Source of the DNA: Collimonas sp. UBA1456
GTDB taxonomy: Bacteria; Pseudomonadota; Gammaproteobacteria; Burkholderiales; Burkholderiaceae_D
Assembly: GCA_002325825.1 (NCBI GenBank)
Contig: DCSW01000033.1
Coordinates: 1 to 7,406 of the forward strand
Direction: 5' to 3'
Length of the DNA stretch: 7,406 nucleotides
Positions 1-6,999 of the stretch are shown here, in pieces. The translations under genes were made by a program, and so were the position numbers. How positions within the stretch are numbered: position 1 is the first letter of the stretch; each line of letters starts with the position of its first letter. The notes beneath the pieces are model-generated. The model was not told where the DNA came from and did not search any database. It worked only from the letters and a program-made list of their open reading frames with translations.

Positions 1-820
1 CACCCAAAGTGTCTTGATTTAGGGAGAAGATTACAGATACAATTGCTTTTGTTCGGATTCTTGAATAGACCGTAGCCGCGCAATTCAGCAACAGAGAAAT
101 CGGCATTGCCAGATATCACAGCATCGAATTTACTAGTGTACAAATGAAAGCTCGGATCTTCAGTCTAGAAAGTCTCCAGCGCCGCCTCGGGATAATCGAA
201 AATACCGACACCATAGCCTTTCAGGAACTGCTCGGCATAACTGGTTTTTCAACTTGGCGGCGATCTCAATCGGATTCGCATTCGTCATTTCATTAGGATT
301 AAGCAGCGGGCTCAGCGCCTGCTCATGCAGCGAATCGACCTCACCATTACGAGTGAAACCACCGGCTGAGGCAACGTCTTCGGTTTCATTCAGTCCCAGG
401 CACCTAGTAATGGCGCATGAATTCCGGCGTAAAGTCGAGATAGCGCAGCAATGACACTGTGCGCGTGCCTTGTCACTGCATGTCGGCGCCGCCAATCTGA
501 ACAGCCAGGCGGGCCGTAGGGGTATGATCGGAACTATGATAGGTGGCACAGGACATCTTGCAGGAAGCAGATAGCTATGCATCTAAGAACAGTTTCTTGC
601 CCAATGTGGCGACGGCACTCAATGTCGCCAGCGGTTAGGGATAGCACACCCTATCTGTTGATGATAGACGCTTGTCGGCAACGGCCGCGGCAGATAATGG
701 TGCAACGCTGGCCGAATCGATGGAAGTATTAGCCGCTCACAGAAGTATCGGCGTCATTACAGCCGGCTAGCAGTACGGCGCTGGTAGTCGCAATTACGGC
801 GGATGCATGCAAGCCGGCAT
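1..820 (-). pseudogene. Di-haem cytochrome c peroxidase / MauG-like lipoprotein, degraded and cut by window edge
   Basis: Family members are periplasmic di-haem enzymes that reduce peroxide or oxidise partner proteins. Read on the minus strand across several frames, the family order is clear. First comes a lipoprotein signal ending in LLAGC (Cys codon 759-761), then LGKKLFLDA, then the first haem site near 536-550, then GGFTRNGEVDSLHEQALSPL and LLNPNEMTNANP, then YAEQFLKGYGVGIFDYPEAA, TEDPSFHLYTSKFDA and AELRGYGLFKNPNKSNC. The first haem site reads CATYH where CATCH is expected, so a haem-binding Cys has become Tyr (539-541). The second site near 33-41 reads C-I-C-N, not CxxCH. There is a stop at 165-167, another just after LFLDA, and at least three frame changes. 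No in-frame ATG precedes the signal peptide; ATGs at 818-820 and 806-808 lie in another frame. The C-terminus lies beyond base 1. The family call is firm; the exact subfamily is not. Confidence 0.82.
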
Positions 821-955
821 CCCAACAATCGGTCCAGCAACCAACCTTGATTAAATCTCAGTAAATCAGGTCCATTTCAAATCTGCATTGCCGCCGTCAC
901 TCGCGCAATGTCCAGCGCGACCGACAGAAGTCTCAGCAACACCGCCAAGCATTTT

Positions 956-975
956 AATTAGGGTCAGAGTCAAAT
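956..975 (+). repeat. Possible REP-like short motif (single copy)
   Basis: The 20 bases read AATTAGGGTCAGAGTCAAAT. From memory, GGGTCAGAGT(C/A)-type strings are frequent in proteobacterial REP sequences linked to RAYT/IS200-like transposases. Only one arm is visible here; there is no inverted partner and no transposase in the window. It sits between the end of the phosphoesterase relic and the start of the peroxidase relic, a typical place for such elements. Confidence 0.3.
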
Positions 976-1019
976 ATTTTTCTACGACTATATTCGTCTC
1001 TTATCCCAATAAAAGTGAC

Positions 1020-2230
1020 TTAGAAATTGAACATCGCTATCAGGTCGCCAATCGCGGTGGTGTTCACCGGCCGGTACTTATCAGCGGCAATACAGAGTGT
1101 TCGGCAGGTTGTCGCAGCAATGACGCTGACAGGCGCCAGTTACGTTCGATGAATTTTAGCATCGGCGAGTGATCGTAGTGGGTATAGTCGATAAAGTCAG
1201 GGCGTGCATACGGCGACACCACCATGAATGGAATTCGCGGGCCATTGTCGAAGAAGTCCAGATTCTGAATATAACCGGTATCGAAATATCGGTGGTAACC
1301 AGGATCGCGGTGTGCGCCCACAGCTTCGGATTGGCCTTGACCTTAGCGGCCATGTCTTACAGGAAAACTTCGTAACGAACGGGTGCCGAGTAGCCTGGAT
1401 GACCGTTATCGAGATTCTTCGGTACCACGAACGAGGCTGCGAGCAGCGCGCGCCCTTGGCGACGTCGTTATAGAACAAGGTGAGGCCGGCTAGGTTCGAT
1501 TTCAGCACAGTCGTCATGACGTTGTTGGAGGCCACCAACAGATCGCCGATGGCGGTCACTCACAGTAGTGTCACGTAGGCTGTCAAACGGGTCAGATTGA
1601 TGCTGTGAGTGTTCTGCGCAGTACTTGAAGTTCTGGACTACCAGGTTGATGTTCGGGCCCGGCGTGCCATTGGCATTGATAGTGCCTTGCGACAACAGGT
1701 TCTTCATAGTTTGGCCTGAGGGAGGCCGGTAGGCGCCGAAGACCGCATCGAAGGTCTGGTTTTCGCCGACGACCACGATGACGTTTCGGACAGATGTAGT
1801 GGTCGGGACGATGTGTAATGCCTCCGCCGACTGTACCGCACCAGTCGGTAAGCTGCTGGAGATGATACTGCTCGGCAGGATAGACAGCACGGTGCGGTCG
1901 GCATCAGTACCTACGACAATCTGGCCATTGCGCACATTGAAACGGGTAAGGGCAAAGATGTTGTCGAGCTGATCGTTGACATTGGGTTGATAAAGCGTGG
2001 TGCCAATCGGATCGCTAGTCTCCGCAGCTGAGATGAAAGATGCGATGCCTTTGAGCAGAATCGAGAAATTGCCATTGACGTCTGTCACTGCGATCTACAC
2101 ATTTTGGCCGCCACTGTCTGTGACAGTCACCATAGCTGGTTGCACTACTGCCGACCGTACTGCCATCGCCGCTGCAATCACTCAGATAAACCAGCATTGC
2201 GAATGCCAGCGCCCATGAACCAAGCTTCAT
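1020..2230 (-). pseudogene. Phosphoesterase family (PF04185, phospholipase C/acid phosphatase type), degraded lipoprotein
   Basis: Family members hydrolyse phosphate esters outside the cytoplasm. The start is ATG at 2228-2230, with AGGA about 10 bases upstream. It gives a signal peptide ending YLSDCSGDGS, a lipoprotein-like box with Asp at -1, which is unfavourable. After a frameshift the frame reads VTVTDSGGQNV, a TAG at 2095-2097, then IAVTDVNGNFSI and NDQLDNIFALTRFNVRNGQ. The catalytic signature GENQTFDAVFGAY follows (Glu codon 1762-1764). The readable sequence then jumps from NTHSINLTRLTAYVT, through a TGA at 1560-1562, to SNNVMTTVLKSNLAGLT, VVPKNLDNGHPGYS and LWAHTAILVTTD. A large internal block of the family appears deleted at that jump. 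A further deletion removes the residues after TTD, before YFDTGYIQNLDFF. The tail DHSPMLKFIERNWRL, DNLPN and YRPVNTTAIGDL ends in a natural stop at 1020-1022. It lies upstream of the peroxidase relic in the same orientation. Confidence 0.86.
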
Positions 2231-2491
2231 GGGAAAATATCCTGTTGTTTAATTTGAATAAAGGTCCAACTTTAAAAAATTTGCTGTGCTCTGCAATCTC
2301 GACGATGCGATATTAACCACGCTCTCGGGCGGCTACGCTTCTCCAGAAAAACTTGCATTCGCCAGGGTTTTTCGAGGTCTCTCAAGGTCTGTCTTTATGT
2401 ACATTTATCGATTCCAGCAGCACAAATCTAAACTGGTTTTTATTATTTGTAGAAAATATTACCGATTGATGTCACTCATTAGCGACTTGCA

Positions 2492-2505
2492 GGATTTTAA
2501 AATCC
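2492..2505. promoter_or_regulatory. 14-bp perfect palindrome, candidate operator upstream of livK
   Basis: GGATTTTAAAATCC is identical to its own reverse complement. It lies about 130 bases before the livK start codon, in non-coding DNA. The size and AT-rich centre suit a dimeric repressor or activator, and amino-acid transport genes are often controlled by Lrp-type proteins, but I do not recognise the specific site. Confidence 0.3.
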
Positions 2506-2623
2506 GCCGTCCGTCCGCTGCCATCGATGGCTGTGTTGCATTGGCAAACCAAGACAAACCTAAACCAACAGAGCGCCGTCAGCGAGACACAGGGGATAAT
2601 GGCAAAATTACAAATCGCATTCC

Positions 2624-2627
2624 GGAG
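2624..2627 (+). promoter_or_regulatory. livK ribosome binding site (GGAG)
   Basis: GGAG sits seven bases before the ATG at 2635. This supports that start over the second Met codon six residues later (MQINFKM). Confidence 0.8.
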
Positions 2628-2634
2628 AAAATAG

Positions 2635-3780
2635 ATGCAGATCAATTTCAAGATGAACGCAATTACTCTGGCCACAGCTTGTGCGCTGGCCGTCAGCGCA
2701 CAAGTGCAAAGCCAGGAGCAGGTCGTCAGGATTGCTCATGTCGGCCCGCTCAGCGGTCCGGTCGCGCATGTCGGCAAGGACAATGAAAACGGCGCGCGCA
2801 TGGCCATCGACGACCTCAACGCCAAGGGCATCATCATCGACGGTAAGAAGATCAAGTTCGTGCTACAGGCTGAAGACGACGCTAGCGATCCGAAGCAGGC
2901 CACCTCGGTTGCGCAAAAACTGGTCGATGCCAAGGTGGCGGCGGTGATCGGACACCTGCAGTCAGGCACCTCAATCCCCGCATCGAAGATCTATTACGAT
3001 GCTGGGATCCCGCAGATTTCGCCATCTACCACCAGTACTAAGTATACCCAACAAGGCTTCAACACCACCTTCCGCGTAGTTGCCAACGACACGCAGCTAG
3101 GAGCCGCAATGGGACGCTATGCGGCCAAGACACTGCATGCTAAGCGGGTCGCCGTGATCGATGACCGCACCGCTTACGGCCAGGGGCTAGCGACCAAGTT
3201 CGCCAAAGACGCCAAAGCTAACGGCGTCGAGATCGTCGCTATCCAATACACCAGCGACCGCACCATCGATTTTAGTTCCATCCTGACCGCCGTCAAGGCC
3301 AAGAAGCCTGACTTGATTTTTTTCGGCGGTATTGACGCCAGCGCCGGCGCCATGCTGCGCCAGATTCGCCAGCTTCGTATCAACGCCAGGTTCATGGGTG
3401 GCGATGCGGTCTGCACCTCGACCCTGCCACGTTTGGCGGGTGAAGGGCTGGTCGACGACAACGTATATTGTGCGATCGCCGGCGGCTTCGAGGACAATGC
3501 GCCGCTTGAGGCTTTCAAGGCCGCCTACAAAAAAAAATACCAGGCCGACAGCGTCCAGTACGCACCGTACACCTACGATGCCGTGATGACCATCGCCGAT
3601 GCCATGCAGAAAGCCAATTCGGTCGACCCGAAGAAATACCTGCCGGCGCTGGCCAAGATCGCGCATAACGGCGTCACCAGCAAGATCGCCTTCGACAAAA
3701 ACGGCGATATCCGCAACGGCACGCTATCGATCTACACCTTCCGCAACGGCCAGCAAACCTTGCTGACGGTAACCAAATAA
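2635..3780 (+). CDS. livK: Branched-chain amino acid ABC transporter periplasmic binding protein (LivK-like), intact
   Basis: This is the periplasmic receptor that captures leucine, isoleucine, valine or a related amino acid and delivers it to a LivHMGF-type membrane transporter. It has 381 residues, the usual length. Residues 1-26 form a Sec signal peptide (hydrophobic ITLATACALAVSA, likely cut after VQS). The rest is one type I periplasmic binding fold (Peripla_BP_6). It begins VRIAHVGPLSG, then GKDNENGARMAIDDLNAKG (48-66), the ligand-pocket strings HLQSGTSIPAS (107-117) and SPSTTS (129-134), DDRTAYGQG (176-184), FFGGIDASAGAMLRQ (229-243) and YTYDAV (312-317). Cys260 and Cys279 could pair. 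There is no stop, frameshift or missing block, unlike every gene around it. No permease or ATPase genes follow; the next gene is a broken sensor kinase, so the membrane parts must be elsewhere if the system works. Exact substrate is not determinable. Confidence 0.95.
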   Translation: MQINFKMNAITLATACALAVSAQVQSQEQVVRIAHVGPLSGPVAHVGKDNENGARMAIDDLNAKGIIIDGKKIKFVLQAEDDASDPKQATSVAQKLVDAKVAAVIGHLQSGTSIPASKIYYDAGIPQISPSTTSTKYTQQGFNTTFRVVANDTQLGAAMGRYAAKTLHAKRVAVIDDRTAYGQGLATKFAKDAKANGVEIVAIQYTSDRTIDFSSILTAVKAKKPDLIFFGGIDASAGAMLRQIRQLRINARFMGGDAVCTSTLPRLAGEGLVDDNVYCAIAGGFEDNAPLEAFKAAYKKKYQADSVQYAPYTYDAVMTIADAMQKANSVDPKKYLPALAKIAHNGVTSKIAFDKNGDIRNGTLSIYTFRNGQQTLLTVTK

Positions 3781-3831
3781 GCGGCATCCCTGAAGCGAAT
3801 AGCGAATCGATAGCAAGGATATAATCCGGCA

Positions 3832-5072
3832 ATGCACATTTCGCCGATTTTTACCTCTCTTCTGCCCCCCGCTGCCTTAGCATCAGATACTCAGTTTCCT
3901 GGTCTGGATGTCCCTGGTAGCCATCGTCGTGCAGTTACTGGCGATCGCGGCGATACATTTCTCGATTGGTACCGGCCTGTCGTTGTTTGTCGTGATCGCC
4001 TTGCTTGCCGGTTTCAATCTGCTGAGCTGGTGGCGCATGCGCTCGCCTCGCCCGGCAGGCGATATCGAGTTGTTCTACCAGTTGCTGGTCGCTGCTGCTG
4101 TATTTCCCCGGTGGCGCCACCAATTCGCTCGTCTCGTTTTACCTACTGACGCTGGTGGTAGAGCGGCCGCCATCCTGCGATGCCTAGCGTTTGCGCTGGC
4201 GCTACATTCGTTCGTTATTCCGTGCTGACCTACTTTTCCCAGCCGCTGTCGATCCACGATCACAGAAGTGGCATGGCTTATCACCTGGCCGAGATATGTG
4301 TCAATTTTGCCGTGTCCGCAACGTTGATCACCTGGTTCGCCACGCTCATCTCCAGCAACCTGCGCCAACTCGAGGCGTAACTGGCACAGGCGCGCGAACG
4401 TCAAATGCAAACCGAACGCATCGTCGCGCTGGACGTGCAGGCCGCCGGTGCGGCGTATGAAGTGGGGATGCCGCTGGCGACCATCGCGGTGATTGCCGGC
4501 GAGCTGCAGCATGACACCCGACGCAATCCGGCGCTGGCAAGCTATGGCGCCGATCTAGTCATCATCGAATAACAGATCAGGTTATGCAAAGCCACGCTCG
4601 ATCATATGCGCGTCGATGCCGATCCTGCTGGCGGAGGCGCGTCCAGTCTATTTTTGGTCGACCTGAAACACTGTCTGCAGACCTTAATCGATGGCTGGCA
4701 CTTACGCTATCCTGCCATCAACTTTGCCGTTTTACTGCCAGAAAACGATGGCCCCAGTGTCAACCCGCGCATCCTCAGTAAATTGTTGTTGACTCTGCAG
4801 GACAACGCCGCGCGGGCGGGCAACTATAACCACTGCAGGGAATGTTGCAGATCGTCGACGGCACCACGCTGATCAAAGTCGGAGATAGCGGCACCGGCAT
4901 CGATGCCGGGTTACTGCGAAGGTTCGGTTACGAGCCGGTGGCAGGCAGCACCAACAGCAAAGTCATCGGCTTGCTGTTGGTGCTCGGAAGCATGCGCCAG
5001 ATCAATTACAACATCTAACGGACTTCGACCCTGGGCGTCGGTACCGTCACCGAGCTGGAAATTACGCTGTGA
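3832..5072 (+). pseudogene. RegB/PrrB/ActS-like redox sensor histidine kinase, degraded
   Basis: The family comprises membrane kinases that sense quinone pool/redox state and phosphorylate RegA. The start MHISPIFTSLLPPAALASD (ATG 3832, AAGGA 12 bases upstream) is followed by frameshifts near 3900, 4090, 4180 and 4210. Membrane segments are readable (LLAIAAIHFSIGTGLSLFVV, IALLAGFNLLSWW; ITWFATLISS). The quinone-binding motif GGxTNPF of the family reads GGATNSL. The H-box reads AAGAAYEVGMPLATI: the phosphate-accepting His is Tyr (TAT 4456-4458), so the kinase could not autophosphorylate. In-frame TAA stops at 4378-4380, 4570-4572 and 5016-5018 replace what look like CAA or similar codons. A Cys at 4585-4587 (RLCKATLD) may match the redox-active Cys of RegB (inference). 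The ATP-binding end is visible as LTLQDNAARAG, then after another frameshift VGDSGTGID, IGLLLVLGSMRQI and LGVGTVTELEITL. The stop at 5070-5072 overlaps the regulator start. Confidence 0.85.
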
Positions 5073-5413
5073 TGAATGAAGCGACCGCTTCAGCCTTCCC
5101 AATCCTCGACAACAATCAGGTACTCGCCGATATCATGGGACGTTCGCTGACGCGGTGCGGCTTTAGCGTCACCATCGCCCATGACGACCGGGCGGCGCTC
5201 GCGGTGGCGAGCATAGACCACCTTCAGATTCGTCACTATTGACCTGCAGTTAATGAATGATTCCGGCCTGCGCAAATTCTGGCGCAGCACCATGGCAATG
5301 TATCTCCAGCCGTACGTACGCTAAATATGCATCGGCGTACCCTGCAGCGTGGCGGCTGGTAACTCAAACACCGCTCGAAAATTGCCGAAAAACACGAAAG
5401 AAAAGCCCCTTAA
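5072..5413 (+). pseudogene. RegA/PrrA-like response regulator, frameshifted with central deletion
   Basis: The intact family is about 180 residues: a receiver domain followed by a Fis-type helix-turn-helix that activates redox-controlled genes. The ATG at 5072 shares one base with the kinase stop, the expected coupled arrangement. The frame reads MNEATASAFPILDNNQVLAD, with the acidic pocket altered from Asp-Asp to Asp-Asn, then GRSLTRCGFSVTIAHDDRAA. After a frameshift it gives FVTIDLQLMNDSGLR, which keeps the likely phosphoacceptor Asp. About 60-70 residues are then missing. From about 5276, in another frame, the C-terminal DNA-binding part follows: ILAQHHGNVSPAVRTL and NMHRRTLQR (recognition helix, 5324-5350). 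A TAA at 5360-5362 follows; the same frame ends again at 5411-5413, and the residues between do not clearly match the family. Non-functional with high certainty. Confidence 0.82.
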
Positions 5414-5709
5414 CGATAAGCCAAGCTTATTGGAGCAGGCTTTAAAAAATGTGGTTGGGGTAATCTGTATCAGCAATGGAAGCAGCGAGAAAACGACTTT
5501 TTTTAAATAGAGGTAGAAATTATCAGGTGGACCGGATCGACGTTCAAAATATAAGAACTAACCGATAAGTATTTTCTCATTCGCCCAACGACCGATATTT
5601 TGCGCCATTGGTTCATCCCACAAATGGCCAGGCACACTCTTTCGTCAAGGTCGCAATCAATATTGTATCGTTAGTTCCGGCATCCTAACCTCAACCATAA
5701 AAGACTCGT
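5414..5709. other. Unassigned spacer after the regulator relic
   Basis: I read both strands in all frames and found only short frames with no recognisable protein, no RNA gene and no repeat. A 6-bp hairpin (ATAAGC-CAA-GCTTAT, 5416-5430) sits just after the last regulator stop but lacks the T-run of an intrinsic terminator. This is probably old coding or intergenic DNA eroded past recognition. Confidence 0.5.
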
Positions 5710-5988
5710 ATGGACTTGATAAAAAAGTTCGATGCCGGGGCCGATGACTTACCGCTTGGCGGATTGGCGGGCATTGGCGCAAATTACCGATGGAAAGTCC
5801 TCATCGTCCAGATCCACGACAAGATTTTGAGCGAACCGATTGCAGAGCTGGTGTTAACAAACTCGGTCGCTCTCGCGCAAAGTCCGAATCAATGGATCCG
5901 CCATGCTGTTGCTGTCGCATTCGCGGAAGCTGCGCTAATACACCCAAAGCGCCGACCGCAATCAGCCCTTACAGTTCTTCTTCCATGA
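5710..5988 (+). pseudogene. Unrecognised 92-residue frame; possibly the relic of a response-regulator N-terminus
   Basis: An uninterrupted frame starts at ATG 5710 with no good ribosome binding site. After an acidic N-terminus (KKFDAGADDLPLGG) it reads RWKVLIVQIHDKI, then AELVLTN, and later HAVAVAFAEAAL. From memory, this spacing resembles the start of receiver domains of the DUF3369-type regulators (WKVLIVDDxPxx...TxLVL...HAxSAAEA). In that match the conserved acidic pair would be Gln-Ile, so it could not be phosphorylated. Nothing of the rest of such a protein is visible. It overlaps the tail of the minus-strand small gene by 20 bases. It may equally be a chance open frame; opposite-strand frames here also contain short protein-like strings. 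Confidence 0.25.
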
Positions 5989-6169
5989 GTTTATATAACA
6001 ACTTTGAGATCTCATTAGCAAGCATCTGCACTATTTCATCGTCACTGATGATCGACACCTGGAAACTGGCTTCGCCTCACATTTCGATAATTTTCGATAT
6101 TTTTATAACCACCTCCCGGGCTTTTAAGTATAGATACCGATCAACAAATATCTCGTCCCACAGGCGCAT
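5969..6169 (-). pseudogene. Small acidic protein gene downstream of the phosphopantetheinyl transferase, interrupted by TGA
   Basis: I do not recognise this protein. The ATG at 6167-6169 follows a textbook GGAGG (6176-6180) by six bases, and lies only 19 bases after the transferase stop, so the two form one transcription unit. Codons 1-30 read MRLWDEIFVDRYLYLKAREV and VIKISKIIEM. Codon 31 is TGA (6077-6079). The frame then continues GEASFQVSIISDDEIVQMLA, NEISKLLYKLMEEEL and ends at TAA 5969-5971, giving 66 residues if the TGA is read through. Composition suggests a short helical, acidic-tailed cytosolic protein with no signal peptide or membrane segment. The protein-like character continues on both sides of the TGA, so this is most simply a nonsense mutation in a real gene (for example CGA or TGG to TGA). 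Recoding is possible but unsupported. Confidence 0.55.
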
Positions 6170-6175
6170 GTTTTT

Positions 6176-6180
6176 CCTCC
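6176..6180 (-). promoter_or_regulatory. Strong Shine-Dalgarno GGAGG of the small downstream gene
   Basis: Minus strand GGAGG, then AAAAAC, then ATG at 6169. It is the best ribosome binding site in the window and the main reason to believe the small frame is or was a gene. Confidence 0.7.
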
Positions 6181-6188
6181 CAAAAATC

Positions 6189-6926
6189 TCATTTGGCAAT
6201 AATCGTCGGCGCCAGAACGGCTGACGATAGTAGGCAAAGTGTCACGATATTATTGTCACCATAATGTGCCCGGATCGGATAGCAGTTTCCTTTGATACAG
6301 TGCGGTGAGAGCGTCGTTAGCAACTGCAGGGTGAGGCCACCGAGTCCTAGTAGCGCGTTGACCTCCACATCCAGAAAATTGAAATATCTGCCGACATACG
6401 GATAGAGAGCCTTGAACAGGCTTTCCTTCGCCGAGAAAACTAACGTCAGCCAGTGCTCGAGCGACATGCCGGCGGCAATTCCGATAGCCAGTTCGGCGAC
6501 GTTCATCAGATGCGGCACTAGCGGTTGTGCGGCATCGTGATCAAGGAAACGTTCGATATCGATACCGATACCACTCCAATCCTGATTTGAAGCGACCACG
6601 GCGAGCGCGTAGCCATCTCCATGGCTGATTGATCCAACAAAGCCATCAGGCCAGATTGGCGCTCGATGCTGTCCAATGACCAAGGTTTCTTGTCCATCGT
6701 AGCCCAGTGCGCGCAAAGCCTGCCGCGCACAGTATCTGCCGGCGGCAAATTCGACCTTGCGCTTGAGTACCGCATTCGCCAAAGTAGGCGGCAACACGAT
6801 GCCGCTCTGCTCCAGCAGCCTCAGTTGTCCGGGGTTGACAGCGTAACGCAAACCGGATTGACGAATGGATGCCGGCAGATCAGCAAGTGCTGGCGGGGAG
6901 ATAAGTTGTGCGGTAGAGATTAGCAT
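6189..6926 (-). CDS. 4'-phosphopantetheinyl transferase (Sfp/EntD family), intact
   Basis: The enzyme transfers the phosphopantetheine arm of coenzyme A to a serine of acyl or peptidyl carrier proteins, activating polyketide, nonribosomal peptide, siderophore or fatty-acid assembly lines in the cytoplasm. It has 245 residues, normal for the Sfp/EntD group. All signatures are present: KRKVEFAAGRYCARQALRAL (55-74), PIWPDGFVGSISH (90-102, CoA-binding), GIGIDIE (119-125, Mg-binding Asp123 and Glu125) and FSAKESLFKALYP (164-176, catalytic Glu168 and Lys172). There are no stops or shifts. The start at 6924-6926 is the first ATG after an in-frame stop, but its ribosome binding site is weak. The small gene at 5969-6169 follows in the same unit. 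No carrier protein, synthetase or synthase is in view, so the partner pathway is unknown. Intact survival among dead neighbours suggests it is still needed. Confidence 0.93.
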   Translation of the reverse strand: MLISTAQLISPPALADLPASIRQSGLRYAVNPGQLRLLEQSGIVLPPTLANAVLKRKVEFAAGRYCARQALRALGYDGQETLVIGQHRAPIWPDGFVGSISHGDGYALAVVASNQDWSGIGIDIERFLDHDAAQPLVPHLMNVAELAIGIAAGMSLEHWLTLVFSAKESLFKALYPYVGRYFNFLDVEVNALLGLGGLTLQLLTTLSPHCIKGNCYPIRAHYGDNNIVTLCLLSSAVLAPTIIAK

Positions 6927-6999
6927 ATTCCATTGGATGGCTGAACGATGCTAAGCAAGTTGCGTTAGTGAACATTCGCGCTCTTACCGCGTTTCGCGC

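Larger units (their letters stand above)
2231..2634. other. Divergent leader region between phosphoesterase relic and livK
   Basis: These roughly 400 bases separate the minus-strand phosphoesterase start from the plus-strand livK start and are AT-richer than livK. I find no RNA gene and no recognisable protein. The plus strand is open for a long stretch (from ATG 2286 into livK), but the predicted peptide resembles nothing and has no ribosome binding site that I would trust. The region should contain the livK promoter, though I could not pick a convincing -35/-10 pair. The only strong signal is the palindrome at 2492-2505. Confidence 0.5.

Noticed and set aside
160..582. 140-residue minus-strand open frame
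   Set aside because: It is a frame-mixed artefact of the peroxidase relic: the first part is out of frame, and only the GGFTRNGEVDS to KLKN section is true family sequence.
888..1172. 94-residue plus-strand open frame
   Set aside because: It lies partly antisense to the phosphoesterase C-terminus, with no start signal and no recognisable content.
2286..2786. 166-residue plus-strand open frame overlapping the start of livK
   Set aside because: Its second half is livK read out of frame, the first half resembles no protein, and livK has the real ribosome binding site.
3187..3666. 159-residue minus-strand open frame inside livK
   Set aside because: Antisense shadow of a codon-biased gene; no ribosome binding site or family.
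3815..3831. TATAAT at 3820-3825 as a promoter for the kinase relic
   Set aside because: The -10 is perfect, but there is no acceptable -35 at 16-18 bases, and it sits within the Shine-Dalgarno to start interval.
5416..5430. Hairpin ATAAGC-CAA-GCTTAT after the regulator as a terminator
   Set aside because: The stem is only six mostly A:T pairs and no T-run follows.
6077..6079. TGA read as selenocysteine
   Set aside because: No recognisable insertion hairpin could be picked out by eye, the residue context is not that of known selenoproteins, and nonsense mutations are common in this window.
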